Both the position numbers and the translations under genes were made by a program. A stretch of 14,500 nt of DNA from Coriobacteriaceae bacterium (GTDB taxonomy: Bacteria; Actinomycetota; Coriobacteriia; Anaerosomatales; SLCP01), in the NCBI GenBank assembly GCA_003563465.1, contig PWVH01000039.1, positions 1 to 14,500 on the forward strand. Reading direction: 5' to 3'. The notes beneath the pieces are model-generated. The model made no database searches and was not told where the DNA came from. It was given only the letters and a program-made list of their open reading frames with translations. This document shows, piece after piece, positions 1 through 7,144 of the stretch; positions within the stretch are counted from its first letter, which is position 1; every line of letters begins with the position of its first letter.

Positions 1-1
1 C

Positions 2-76
2 GGAGTGCGCCTGATCGACAACGCTGCTCTCGAACCGCCGACCGCGATGACCGAGACGACCGAGGCGAGCGGGTGA
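2..76 (+). CDS. panC: C-terminal fragment of probable pantoate--beta-alanine ligase (PanC)
   Basis: Only the last 24 codons of a gene that begins before the window are present, ending in TGA at 74-76. The reading begins GVRLIDNAAL. PanC proteins typically end with a glycine, a few residues, then RLIDN and a short tail; E. coli PanC ends GDARLIDNKMVELA. The match is short but distinctive. The remaining residues (PPTAMTETTEASG) are a low-complexity tail. PanC condenses pantoate and beta-alanine with ATP in the cytoplasm to make pantothenate for coenzyme A. The gene ends 21 bp before nadA on the same strand, which fits a cofactor-biosynthesis operon. The call rests on about ten residues, so another protein ending is possible. 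Confidence 0.5.
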   Translation, partial: GVRLIDNAALEPPTAMTETTEASG

Positions 77-97
77 CCGAGTGACCGAGAAAACCCC

Positions 98-1012
98 GTG
101 ACCAGTTCTTCGACATCTCACGAAGAGATCCGCTCGCTGGTTGCCCAGCGCGACGCTGTCCTGCTCGCGCACAACTATCAGAGGCCGGAGGTGCAGGATG
201 TGGCCGATTACGTGGGCGACTCACTCGGGCTCTCACGTCAGGCGGCTGCGACCGAAGCTAGCGCGATCGTCTTTGCCGGGGTTCACTTCATGGCGGAGAC
301 CGCGAAGATTCTCTCGCCGGACAAGCTCGTTCTCATGCCCGAGCCGGACGCCGGCTGTCCGATGGCGGACATGCTTACGGGCGAGCAGCTGGCTCGATGG
401 CGCGAGCAACACTCAGGGATCCCGGTCGTGACCTACGTGAACTCCTCGGCTGAAGTCAAGGCTTTGTCGGACATATGCTGCACCTCGGCCAACGCGGTCG
501 AGGTCGTGCGCTCGCTCCACTCAGCTACCGTGCTCTTCGGCCCGGACCGTAATCTTGCGGCCTGGGTGGGTTCGCAACTCCCCGATGTGGAGGTCATCGC
601 CTGGGAGGGGTGGTGCCCTACCCACGATGACGTTACGCTCGAACAGGTGCGCGAGGCCGCCGAGAGCCGTCCGCAGGCCGAGATACTGGTGCATCCGGAG
701 TGCCGCCCGGAGGTCACCGCTATCGCCGACGCGGTGCTCTCCACGAGCCAGATGCTCAGGCACGCGGTCTCTTCGGCTGCGCAAGAGTTCATCGTCGTGA
801 CCGAAGAAGGATTGCTTCACGCTCTGGCGAAAGCGGCGCCCGGCAAGAGGTTTTCAAACCTTACTCCAGGTATGCTATGTGCGGACATGAAGATCACCAC
901 CGTAGAGAAGGTCCGCGATTCGCTCGCAGACCTCAAGACAGAGATAGAAGTCGATACCGAGGTCGCCGAAGCGGCCGCCGGTGCCGTCGAGCGGATGATC
1001 GCCCTTGGATAG
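98..1012 (+). CDS. nadA: Quinolinate synthase NadA
   Basis: NadA condenses iminoaspartate from NadB with dihydroxyacetone phosphate to give quinolinate, the NAD ring precursor, using an oxygen-sensitive [4Fe-4S] cluster. The 304-residue protein is of usual length. Three cysteines spaced like the cluster ligands of the family are visible: C87 (in AGCPMADM), C173 (in GWCPTHDD) and C261 (in GMLCADMK). Probable substrate residues are H25 and Y27 in AHNYQ, S42 in VGDS, Y113 and N115 in VTYVN, and H199 and E201 in HPEC. STSQM (215-219) and the TEEGLLHAL and PGKRF stretches are also typical. The start is GTG at 98; an in-frame stop lies upstream at 74-76, so no longer start is possible. The upstream Shine-Dalgarno is weak, suggesting translation follows panC. 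The stop overlaps nadB by 8 bp. The identification is secure. Confidence 0.97.
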   Translation: MTSSSTSHEEIRSLVAQRDAVLLAHNYQRPEVQDVADYVGDSLGLSRQAAATEASAIVFAGVHFMAETAKILSPDKLVLMPEPDAGCPMADMLTGEQLARWREQHSGIPVVTYVNSSAEVKALSDICCTSANAVEVVRSLHSATVLFGPDRNLAAWVGSQLPDVEVIAWEGWCPTHDDVTLEQVREAAESRPQAEILVHPECRPEVTAIADAVLSTSQMLRHAVSSAAQEFIVVTEEGLLHALAKAAPGKRFSNLTPGMLCADMKITTVEKVRDSLADLKTEIEVDTEVAEAAAGAVERMIALG

Positions 1013-2753
1013 GCGTCCGGACACCCGAGTCGCGAGGCATGACAAGACGCGCGCACGGCGCAGCGGTACGTCTTGGCCTACCGAGGAGCAGCTGAAAGCC
1101 GGCGAACTGCCCGAACCCTTCGGCAGAAGGTATCTGCTCGCGTTCGACACCGAGGAGCTTCCGCAGAACCGTTTCGACGTGCTGGTGATTGGATCGGGCA
1201 TCGCGGGACTCACCGCGGCGCTCTCACTCGGCTCCGACATGAATGTGGGCCTGGTGACCAAGGCGCGGCTGGCCGACACCGGGACATGGTACGCACAGGG
1301 GGGGATAGCCGGCGCCGTCGGAGAGGCCGATTCAGTCGAGCTTCACCTGGCAGACACTCTTGTAGTGGGACAAGGCCTCTGTGACGAGAAGGTCGTTCGG
1401 ACGGTCGTCGAGGAGGCCGCAGAGGCGCTAGCCGAACTCGAGGAGTTCGGGGTGCGCTTCGATGTGGGCGAGACCGGCCAGGTCAGTCTAGCTCGCGAAG
1501 GCGGCCACAGTCTGCCCAGGATACTGCACTCCGGTGACGCGACAGGTGCTGCGATCCAGGATGCTCTGACGTGTGCCGTGCGCGGCGCCGGACACGTAGA
1601 TGTCTTTGAGGAGCACTTCTTGGTGGACCTGCTCACGGCAGGAGAGAGATGCGTAGGCGCGGTCGTTCTCGACGGAGCCACGCGACGCCCGGCCGCGTTC
1701 TGGGCGGACTCGGTTGTGCTTGCTACGGGTGGATGTGGCCAGATCTTTCGCACGACCACCAACCCGGCCATCGCGACGGGCGATGGGCTTGCTGCCGCTT
1801 GGCGCGCGGGAGCCAAGGTCACCGATGTCGAGTTCGTGCAGTTCCATCCTACAGCGCTCGATCACGATGCTCATCCTAAGTCGCTGATAACCGAGTCGCT
1901 TCGTGGCGACGGCGCCTATCTGCTCGACTGCAACGGCGAACGCTTCATGATAGGCGTGCATCCGCTGGCCGAGCTGGCTCCGCGAGACGTGGTCACTCGC
2001 GAGATCGAGAGGGTGATCGCACGTTGCGGCGAGCCCCATGTATGGCTGGACGCCCGGCACATCGGCGCTTCCCGCTTGAAGGAGCGCTTTCCCACGATAT
2101 GGGAGCGCTGCCTCGAAGCGGGATACGACCTGGGATCCGATCTCGTGCCCGTCGGTCCGGCGGCACACTACATGGTCGGAGGGGTGAAGATCGACCTCGA
2201 CGGCCGGACCTCCGTTCCCGGACTCTTCGCGACGGGTGAGGTCACCGCATCCGGACTGCACGGCGCCAACCGCCTCGCCTCCAATTCGCTTCTCGAAGGA
2301 GTGGTCTTCTCGCGACGTATCGCCGGCGCATTGCGTGCCACGATAGCCGAGCGCCCTGCCCGCATCGTGTCAGGACCGGTGGAGAAGACGGCTGCGTTCA
2401 CCATAGTCAAGGCACGCGAGTCGGTACAGCAAGTCATGTCCGATTTCGTCGGCATGTCGCGCTCGGAGGGCGGGCTTTCCGAGGCGGCGATCGTACTTAA
2501 GGGCCTAAGCCGCCTTTTAGAAGTCAGTCTGCGGAGGACCGAGGAGCTGGAGGTCCAGAACATGATCACGGTCGCGGGCATCATCACCCATGCGGCCCGT
2601 ATGCGCACCGAGAGTCGCGGCACCCATCGTCGCGTGGACTTCCCGGACCGAGACGACGGGAAGTGGGCGGGTCACATCGTGTGGCGAAGAGGCGCGGCGC
2701 CGAAGTTCGTCTCCGCCGCGGGAGCCGGTTCCGGCCGGAAGGCCTCTCCGTGA
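1005..2753 (+). CDS. nadB: L-aspartate oxidase NadB
   Basis: NadB is an FAD enzyme that oxidises L-aspartate to iminoaspartate, which NadA consumes. The Rossmann dinucleotide motif is VIGSGIAGL (61-69). Further family signatures are TWYAQGGIAGAVG (94-106), EGGHSLPRILHSGDATG (165-181), VLATGGCGQIFRTT (238-251), FVQFHPTAL (277-285), ESLRGDGAYL (297-306), HYMVGGVKID (388-397), and GLFATGEVTASGLHGANRLA (406-425) in the FAD domain. The fumarate-reductase-type helical C-terminus runs from about 470. The TTG start at 1005, preceded by GAGCGGA, overlaps the nadA stop by 8 bp. No other ATG, GTG or TTG occurs in frame until GTG at residue 59, inside the first Rossmann strand, so TTG is the likely start. 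It leaves about 57 residues before the FAD fold; the segment RRYLLAFDTEELP (41-53) looks like true protein. The stop overlaps the nadC start. Confidence 0.96.
   Translation: MDRRPDTRVARHDKTRARRSGTSWPTEEQLKAGELPEPFGRRYLLAFDTEELPQNRFDVLVIGSGIAGLTAALSLGSDMNVGLVTKARLADTGTWYAQGGIAGAVGEADSVELHLADTLVVGQGLCDEKVVRTVVEEAAEALAELEEFGVRFDVGETGQVSLAREGGHSLPRILHSGDATGAAIQDALTCAVRGAGHVDVFEEHFLVDLLTAGERCVGAVVLDGATRRPAAFWADSVVLATGGCGQIFRTTTNPAIATGDGLAAAWRAGAKVTDVEFVQFHPTALDHDAHPKSLITESLRGDGAYLLDCNGERFMIGVHPLAELAPRDVVTREIERVIARCGEPHVWLDARHIGASRLKERFPTIWERCLEAGYDLGSDLVPVGPAAHYMVGGVKIDLDGRTSVPGLFATGEVTASGLHGANRLASNSLLEGVVFSRRIAGALRATIAERPARIVSGPVEKTAAFTIVKARESVQQVMSDFVGMSRSEGGLSEAAIVLKGLSRLLEVSLRRTEELEVQNMITVAGIITHAARMRTESRGTHRRVDFPDRDDGKWAGHIVWRRGAAPKFVSAAGAGSGRKASP
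2737..2742 (+). promoter_or_regulatory. Ribosome binding site that fixes the nadC start
   Basis: GGAAGG lies 7 nt before the GTG at 2750. It lies inside the end of nadB and supports the GTG whose overlap with the nadB TGA has the form GTGA. The longer in-frame start at 2663 would overlap nadB by about 90 bp for no gain in family similarity. Confidence 0.6.
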
Positions 2754-3679
2754 CAGTGCCGGTCCTTCCCCCGATTGACCACTTGGTCTCGCGGGCGCTT
2801 GCCGAAGACCTCGGCGTGGAGCCGCGAACCCTGCTCTCCGGCGCCGCAGGGCCCGCTCTGCTCGAACGCGACGTGACCGGCTCGTCGGTGTTGCCGGCCG
2901 ATGCGGTGTTCGTCGGGCGCATCGTAGCTCGAGAGAGCGGTGTCGTCTGCGGAATCGCTGTGGCCGAGCGGGCCTTCTCGATGCTTGCCGAGGCGTCCGG
3001 GACGCCCGATGCGATACGTTTCGAGCCGCTTGCCGCCGACGGAGATACAGTGGCATCGGGCACAGCAGTAGCAGAGGTCGAAGGAATGGCGCGAGTCGTC
3101 TTGGCTGCCGAGAGGACGGCTCTGAACGCGCTGATGGTGCTTTCTGGGATCGCCACGGAGGCTCGGAGATGGCAGGAGGCCGCGGGAGCCTCCGTAGCGG
3201 TGATGGATACGCGCAAGACTGCACCTGGCCTGCGCGCGCTCTCCAAGTGGGCGGTCGCGTGCGGAGGCGCCCGGCCGCACAGGTCGGGGCTGTGGGACAT
3301 GGTGCTCATCAAGGACAATCACGTGCGGCTCGCGGGCGGCGTTGCCCAGGCCGTTGCGGCCGCACGCCGGGCTCACCCGGATCTTCTCATAGAAGCCGAG
3401 GCCGCGACCGCCGAAGAGGCGAGGGAGGCTGCAGCCGCCGGAGCCGACATCGTGCTTCTGGACAACATGGATGCGGCGACGATGCGGCTTGCGGTCGACG
3501 GCGTCGGGGAATCCAGCCATTCTATTGGGAGGAGCTGTCTCACGGAAGCGTCCGGAGGCGTGGTCATGGACCAGCTTGACGAGGTCGTGGCTTGTGGCGT
3601 CGACCGGGTTTCGACGAGCGCTCTCACACTTGCGCCGCCACTCGACTTCGGGTTGGATGAGCTGGACGCACTCGATTAG
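2750..3679 (+). CDS. nadC: Nicotinate-nucleotide pyrophosphorylase (carboxylating) NadC
   Basis: NadC converts quinolinate and PRPP to nicotinate mononucleotide with loss of CO2, completing the de novo branch made by nadA-nadB-nadC. The 309-residue protein shows the type II phosphoribosyltransferase signatures: ERTALNALMVLSGIAT (121-136), DTRKTAPGLR (153-162), HRSGLWDMVLIKDNH (177-191), LLDNM (236-240), EASGGV (266-271) and GVDRVSTSALT (283-293). The acidic strand usually written IEVE reads IEAEA (214-218). The start is GTG at 2750, sharing GTGA with the nadB stop, with GGAAGG 7 nt upstream. The EDLG motif at 19-22 is separated from the DVT motif (41-43) by about 18 residues; in many homologues EDLG is followed almost at once by GD(V/I)T. 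The gene is followed by a 24 bp gap and then the DedA gene. Confidence 0.95.
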   Translation: MTVPVLPPIDHLVSRALAEDLGVEPRTLLSGAAGPALLERDVTGSSVLPADAVFVGRIVARESGVVCGIAVAERAFSMLAEASGTPDAIRFEPLAADGDTVASGTAVAEVEGMARVVLAAERTALNALMVLSGIATEARRWQEAAGASVAVMDTRKTAPGLRALSKWAVACGGARPHRSGLWDMVLIKDNHVRLAGGVAQAVAAARRAHPDLLIEAEAATAEEAREAAAAGADIVLLDNMDAATMRLAVDGVGESSHSIGRSCLTEASGGVVMDQLDEVVACGVDRVSTSALTLAPPLDFGLDELDALD

Positions 3680-3703
3680 CATTCAAGCTGCACGAGGAGG
3701 CCA

Positions 3704-4378
3704 GTGGAACCGGTTACCGGCATCGCTCTGATCGACTGGTTCCTCGGCCTACTCGATACCGCGGGCTATCCGCTGGTGTTCGGGTTCACCGTCTTCGAGA
3801 ACATCTTCCTCCTCGGCTCGCTGACTCCAGGTGAGACGGTCGTCGTAGCGGCGGCTTTCCTCTCGACGCCCAAGTACGGCTCCCTGTGGTGGCCGGCCGT
3901 TTGGGTCTCCTCGGTGGCCGGTACGGTCGTGGGCAGCAACATAAGCTACTTCATCGGCAGGAAGGGCGGACGGGACGCGCTGTTCCGGTACGGACACCGC
4001 TTCCGCATCGTCGAGAAGCGCATCATCGAAGCGGAACAGTACTTCTACACTCACGGGTCCAAGACCGTCTTCATCGCCCGTTTCGCGGCGGGATTCAAGA
4101 ACTTCGTGCCCATGATCGCGGGCGTCTCGAAGATGGGACTGCGTTGGTTCGAGGCGTACACTCTGTTGGGAGCGATGATCTACACGACGATCATGGTCCT
4201 GATAGGCTACTTCGTCGGCGAGACTTTCGATGAAGCCCTCAAGATCGCGTCGAGGATAGGATACGTCGGGCTCTTGCTGCTCGTTCTTCTTGTCGCTGGA
4301 GCCATCGTCGCGCGACGTAGGCTACGCGCGCGTCTCCTGAAGACCGGCGAGGAACCCGAGGTCGAGGAGAGCCTGTGA
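3704..4378 (+). CDS. DedA-family (VTT/SNARE-associated) membrane protein
   Basis: This 224-residue polytopic inner-membrane protein belongs to the DedA family, members of which translocate undecaprenyl phosphate or other phospholipids across the membrane and affect envelope integrity. Visible family marks are an amphipathic N-terminus, E32 followed by the re-entrant segment GSLTPGETVVVAAAFL (38-53), YFIGRKGGRD (82-91), and the second re-entrant region ARFAAGFKNFVPMIAGVSKM (125-144), followed by further hydrophobic helices (about 151-170 and 185-204). The tail is basic then acidic. In many DedA proteins the second region carries a conserved arginine (RF.PG.R); here the equivalent reads GFKNF, with lysine. 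The start is GTG at 3704 behind a strong GAGGAGG (3694-3700). The stop shares GTGA with the biotin ligase gene, so the two are probably coupled. The substrate cannot be told from sequence. Confidence 0.9.
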   Translation: MEPVTGIALIDWFLGLLDTAGYPLVFGFTVFENIFLLGSLTPGETVVVAAAFLSTPKYGSLWWPAVWVSSVAGTVVGSNISYFIGRKGGRDALFRYGHRFRIVEKRIIEAEQYFYTHGSKTVFIARFAAGFKNFVPMIAGVSKMGLRWFEAYTLLGAMIYTTIMVLIGYFVGETFDEALKIASRIGYVGLLLLVLLVAGAIVARRRLRARLLKTGEEPEVEESL

Positions 4379-5226
4379 GTGCTCGCGACAAGACCCCGGC
4401 CGTCCTGCTCCCGGCCGAGGTGCGGCGGCATCTGCGTACGAGCATGTGGGTACGGCTCGAAGGAGGAGGAGCCACTGGTTCGACGAACGCAGATGCCGCC
4501 GTCCTGGCGCGCGCGGGAGCTCCTCACGGCACTGCGGTGCTAGCCTCGCGCCAGGACGCGGGACGCGGGCGCTTCGGCCGGGAATGGGTATCGCCCGAAG
4601 GCGGCGTCTACGTATCGGCGCTCCTGCGTCCCGCCTTGCCGCCGGCCTCGCTCACGGCGCTGCCGCTTGCGATCGCGGCGGGCGTCGCGGAGGAGCTCGC
4701 TGGCTTGGGGGCCGATGTGAGGGTGAAGTGGCCGAACGATCTGGTTCTCGACGGAGGCAAGCTCGCCGGCGTTCTGCTCGAGATGAGCGGCGATGCGGAG
4801 CGGACGGAGTGGCTTGTGGCCGGTGTCGGCCTGAACGTGCGACGCCCGCGCGAGGCTCTGAGCTCTGCCGCGTATCTGGAGGACGCTGTCGCGGGAATCG
4901 GCTGTGGCGAGGCCACAGCCAGGGTGCTCGACGGCATCGCAAGTGCCTACGATCGGCTGTTGGAGGCGGGCTTCGAAGGAGTCCGCGAGACCTACGAGGC
5001 TCGGGATGTCCTCAGGGGGCTTGAAGTGCGTGCAGCGGATGCCGGAGGCCGCCAGCTGGCTCGCGGCCGTGTCGCGGGCGTCGACGAAAAGGGCAGGTTG
5101 CTGTTGGTCACGGGAGTCGGGCCGGCCGAAAGGACCGTAGCACTGGCTGCAGGTGACGTGACCCTTACGGGCGAGGACGTGCCGTGCGGTGATATCGGCG
5201 ATGCGGGTGGATGCCGATGTCGATGA
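4375..5226 (+). CDS. birA: Biotin--[acetyl-CoA-carboxylase] ligase, monofunctional (no HTH)
   Basis: The enzyme activates biotin as biotinyl-5'-AMP and transfers it to the carrier lysine of biotin-dependent carboxylases. The catalytic domain is complete: GSTNADA (35-41), SRQDAGRGRFGREW (58-71) with the adenylate-binding GRGR.GR.W pattern, SPEGGVYVS (73-81), VKWPNDL (117-123), GKLAGVLLE (128-136) and GVGLNV (150-155). A small SH3-like C-terminal domain follows (about 213-265). The N-terminus has no room for the winged-helix DNA-binding domain of bifunctional BirA, so this is a group I ligase and probably not a repressor. The last 17 or so residues (GEDVPCGDIGDAGGCRCR) are Cys/Gly-rich and unusual; they overlap the next gene's start region. 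The GTG start at 4375 overlaps the DedA stop. bioY, encoding biotin uptake, lies about 7 kb downstream. Confidence 0.94.
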   Translation: MSARDKTPAVLLPAEVRRHLRTSMWVRLEGGGATGSTNADAAVLARAGAPHGTAVLASRQDAGRGRFGREWVSPEGGVYVSALLRPALPPASLTALPLAIAAGVAEELAGLGADVRVKWPNDLVLDGGKLAGVLLEMSGDAERTEWLVAGVGLNVRRPREALSSAAYLEDAVAGIGCGEATARVLDGIASAYDRLLEAGFEGVRETYEARDVLRGLEVRAADAGGRQLARGRVAGVDEKGRLLLVTGVGPAERTVALAAGDVTLTGEDVPCGDIGDAGGCRCR

Positions 5227-6080
5227 GTCGCCAGTGGCGTCCGGTAGGATTGGGCCGCATCCTGGATGATGCTTTCGGGCTCTACAGAGCCAACGTTCGC
5301 ACGATCCTTGCGGTCTCGTTCCTCACCGTCTTTCCGGTAGCCGCGATCGTCGGACTGACGCAGGTCTTCTACACCCGCGGGCTGCTGACGCTCTTGCCGA
5401 CTTTCGCAGACGTGGCGATCGATTCGGCTGGCTTCGATTCGCTGATGATGCTCTCTTTGCTCTCGAACGCCGCGGCGCCTGTGTTCTGGGTCGCACGCAT
5501 CTTCTTGGCGTGTGCCCTGTTGCGCTCGGCCGGTGCTTTGATGACCGGCGACCCGCCGGACGTGCGCGGCGTCCTATCGGTAGGATGGCGAGTCTTTCTC
5601 ACTTTCGCTTTGGTGAATCTCGTACTCACGATGGCCGTCGGCGTGCTCGTGCTCTTAGGTCTGATTCCCGGGATCCTCTTCGCCATCAGGTTCGGTCTCG
5701 CGCCAGCAGTCGCAGCGGTCGAAGGCGCTGGTTTCGAAGCTGCGTTTCGCCGTTCCTGGCAGCTGACCAGCGGACATGCCTGGCGAGTGATCGCGTTCTT
5801 CGTACTGGTATTCCTCTTCACGATCGTGCTGGAAGCGGCAGTGACTGCACCTTCGATCGCACGCCAGATAGTCGCCAGCGTGCAAAGTCCCGATGCTCTC
5901 TTCCAGCCTGTGTCTGCCGGATGGAAGACCTTCGAAGGTCTGCTTTCCGCTGCATCCGTCTCCTTGGTACTGCCCTTCGTCGAACTGGCCTGGTTCTTCT
6001 TCTATGCCGACCTGCGAGCCCGTCGCGAAGGTATGGATCTCGTGGTACGGGCCGAAAAGCTTGTGGGTGCAAGCCGATGA
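5223..6080 (+). CDS. Polytopic membrane protein of the MoxR cluster (GPDPase membrane-domain-like)
   Basis: This is a 285-residue integral membrane protein without visible catalytic motifs. Hydrophobic segments lie at about 27-46, 87-106, 124-148, 187-206 and 243-262. The pattern RPVGLGRILDDAFGLYRAN at the N-terminus, GLIPGILFAIRFGLAPAVAAVE (146-167), the following FRRSWQLTSG (175-184) and the C-terminal FYADLRARREGMDL (260-273) resembles the membrane domain found in glycerophosphodiester phosphodiesterase-like and DUF975-like proteins. Only the membrane part is present, so no enzyme activity is implied. It lies directly before DUF4129 and DUF4350 genes and is probably an envelope partner in that cluster. 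Three in-frame ATGs (5211, 5217, 5223) are candidates. I chose 5223 because it forms ATGA with the birA stop, as at the next junctions; 5217 has the better spacing to GGTGGA (5206-5211). Confidence 0.72.
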   Translation: MSRQWRPVGLGRILDDAFGLYRANVRTILAVSFLTVFPVAAIVGLTQVFYTRGLLTLLPTFADVAIDSAGFDSLMMLSLLSNAAAPVFWVARIFLACALLRSAGALMTGDPPDVRGVLSVGWRVFLTFALVNLVLTMAVGVLVLLGLIPGILFAIRFGLAPAVAAVEGAGFEAAFRRSWQLTSGHAWRVIAFFVLVFLFTIVLEAAVTAPSIARQIVASVQSPDALFQPVSAGWKTFEGLLSAASVSLVLPFVELAWFFFYADLRARREGMDLVVRAEKLVGASR

Positions 6081-7144
6081 AGACGAGCCGGTCACAGCTG
6101 TTTCGAGTGGCGGCTTGGCTGCCCGCCCGCGTACCCGCGATACTTCTCGCGGTCTTGCTGGCAGCATCGCTCGCCGTCTTCAGCACAAGCGCGCATGCCG
6201 CAGACGTCGAAGACTATCGCGCGCGGGTCTCGAAAGCTCGTAATGCGGTCGAGGCGTACCTGGCTACGGATGCCGAGGAAGGCGGAGGTCAGGTCGCCAT
6301 CGCGGTTCTCACCGCGCTGCCTAGCGTGGAGCACGTGACCGTCGGCGAGACCGACGTGCTCGTCGACAACTCCATCCTGCGAGCGATGGTGGCGCGCATC
6401 GACATCTCGCGCGACGCGAGGAGGCGGCGAGCGATCGCCGAGGACATGATCGCTCACTTGAGTTCGATCGAGCGCTCTTTGCCTCATCATGGCGAGCCGG
6501 TGCCCGTCGATTCCGAGGCTCTTGCCGCTCTGCTTCAGGAGAGCCGGCTCGAAGCGCGCTCGCCGGCCGCAGAGCTTCTGGGCGATCTCATCGAACGCCT
6601 GGGCAAGGCGTTCGAACGCTGGCAGGCCTCCCTCGCCTCATCGGCTACGGTCGACCGCACTCTTGCTTTCGCGGTTGCGGCCTTCGTGGTCTCGCTCGCC
6701 GTGCTGCTCCTCTGGATGCTCGTCCGAGTCGCGATACGGTTGAGCGCGGCGACGTCACGGATTCGCGGCAAGGCACCTCAGATAGAGATCTCACCTGCGG
6801 CCAGAGCAGAAGAAGACCTTCCCGCTGATGTTCTCGGCTTGGCGGAGTCGCTCGCTTCGCAGGGGCACTTCGCCGAGGCGGTCCGCGTCCTGCTCGGCGG
6901 CGCGGCACGGGCCCTTGCCGAGGCAGGCAGACTAACTCGGACTCGTACGCGCACGAACTCCGAACTGGTGGCCGAGGCGCGTGCTTTCTCCGGTGATGCT
7001 GCCCGAGCCCTGGCGTCGCTCACCTCCGTCTTTGATCAGGCGGTCTACGGCCACAGGGATCCCGGACCCGACGGTTATGCCGGGGCCCGGGAAGACTACG
7101 AATCCGTGCTTGCGGTCGTGCGGGATGGGGGCGAGGCAGCATGA
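6077..7144 (+). CDS. DUF4129 domain-containing membrane protein
   Basis: The 355-residue protein appears to be exported and anchored in the membrane. A signal-like N-terminus (basic start, hydrophobic core at about 20-36, then STSAHA with possible cleavage after 41) is followed by an extracytoplasmic, mostly helical region (about 42-190), one transmembrane helix (about 196-218) and a cytoplasmic C-terminal domain. That domain, from LAESLASQGHFAEAVRVLL (255-273) through the RTRTRTNSELV segment to the closing QAVYGHRDP (321-329), matches the DUF4129 pattern: a short helical domain ending in an (R/V)YG motif. DUF4129 domains occur alone, as here, or fused to TgpA-type transglutaminases. The ATG at 6077 forms ATGA with the preceding stop. 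A longer open frame reaching back to 5510 lies inside the upstream gene and lacks the signal-peptide start. Biochemical role unknown; context suggests envelope maintenance with the MoxR ATPase. Confidence 0.85.
   Translation: MKTSRSQLFRVAAWLPARVPAILLAVLLAASLAVFSTSAHAADVEDYRARVSKARNAVEAYLATDAEEGGGQVAIAVLTALPSVEHVTVGETDVLVDNSILRAMVARIDISRDARRRRAIAEDMIAHLSSIERSLPHHGEPVPVDSEALAALLQESRLEARSPAAELLGDLIERLGKAFERWQASLASSATVDRTLAFAVAAFVVSLAVLLLWMLVRVAIRLSAATSRIRGKAPQIEISPAARAEEDLPADVLGLAESLASQGHFAEAVRVLLGGAARALAEAGRLTRTRTRTNSELVAEARAFSGDAARALASLTSVFDQAVYGHRDPGPDGYAGAREDYESVLAVVRDGGEAA

Noticed and set aside
867..880. TATGCTATGT inside nadA resembling an extended -10
   Set aside because: It lies inside a conserved coding region, 5' of the nadB overlap with no -35, so chance in coding sequence is the simpler reading.
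1488..2261. 257-codon minus-strand open frame opposite nadB
   Set aside because: It overlaps the conserved NadB FAD domain, has no family-like motif and no separate ribosome binding site.
2672..3682. Open frame of 336 codons on the minus strand opposite nadC
   Set aside because: It is antisense to a gene with clear NadC motifs, lacks recognisable domains and has an arginine/proline-rich composition typical of G+C-driven shadow frames.
5510..6076. Upstream extension of the DUF4129 gene into the preceding membrane-protein gene
   Set aside because: The extension is shadow sequence; a clear signal peptide starts at ATG 6077, which overlaps the upstream stop as ATGA.
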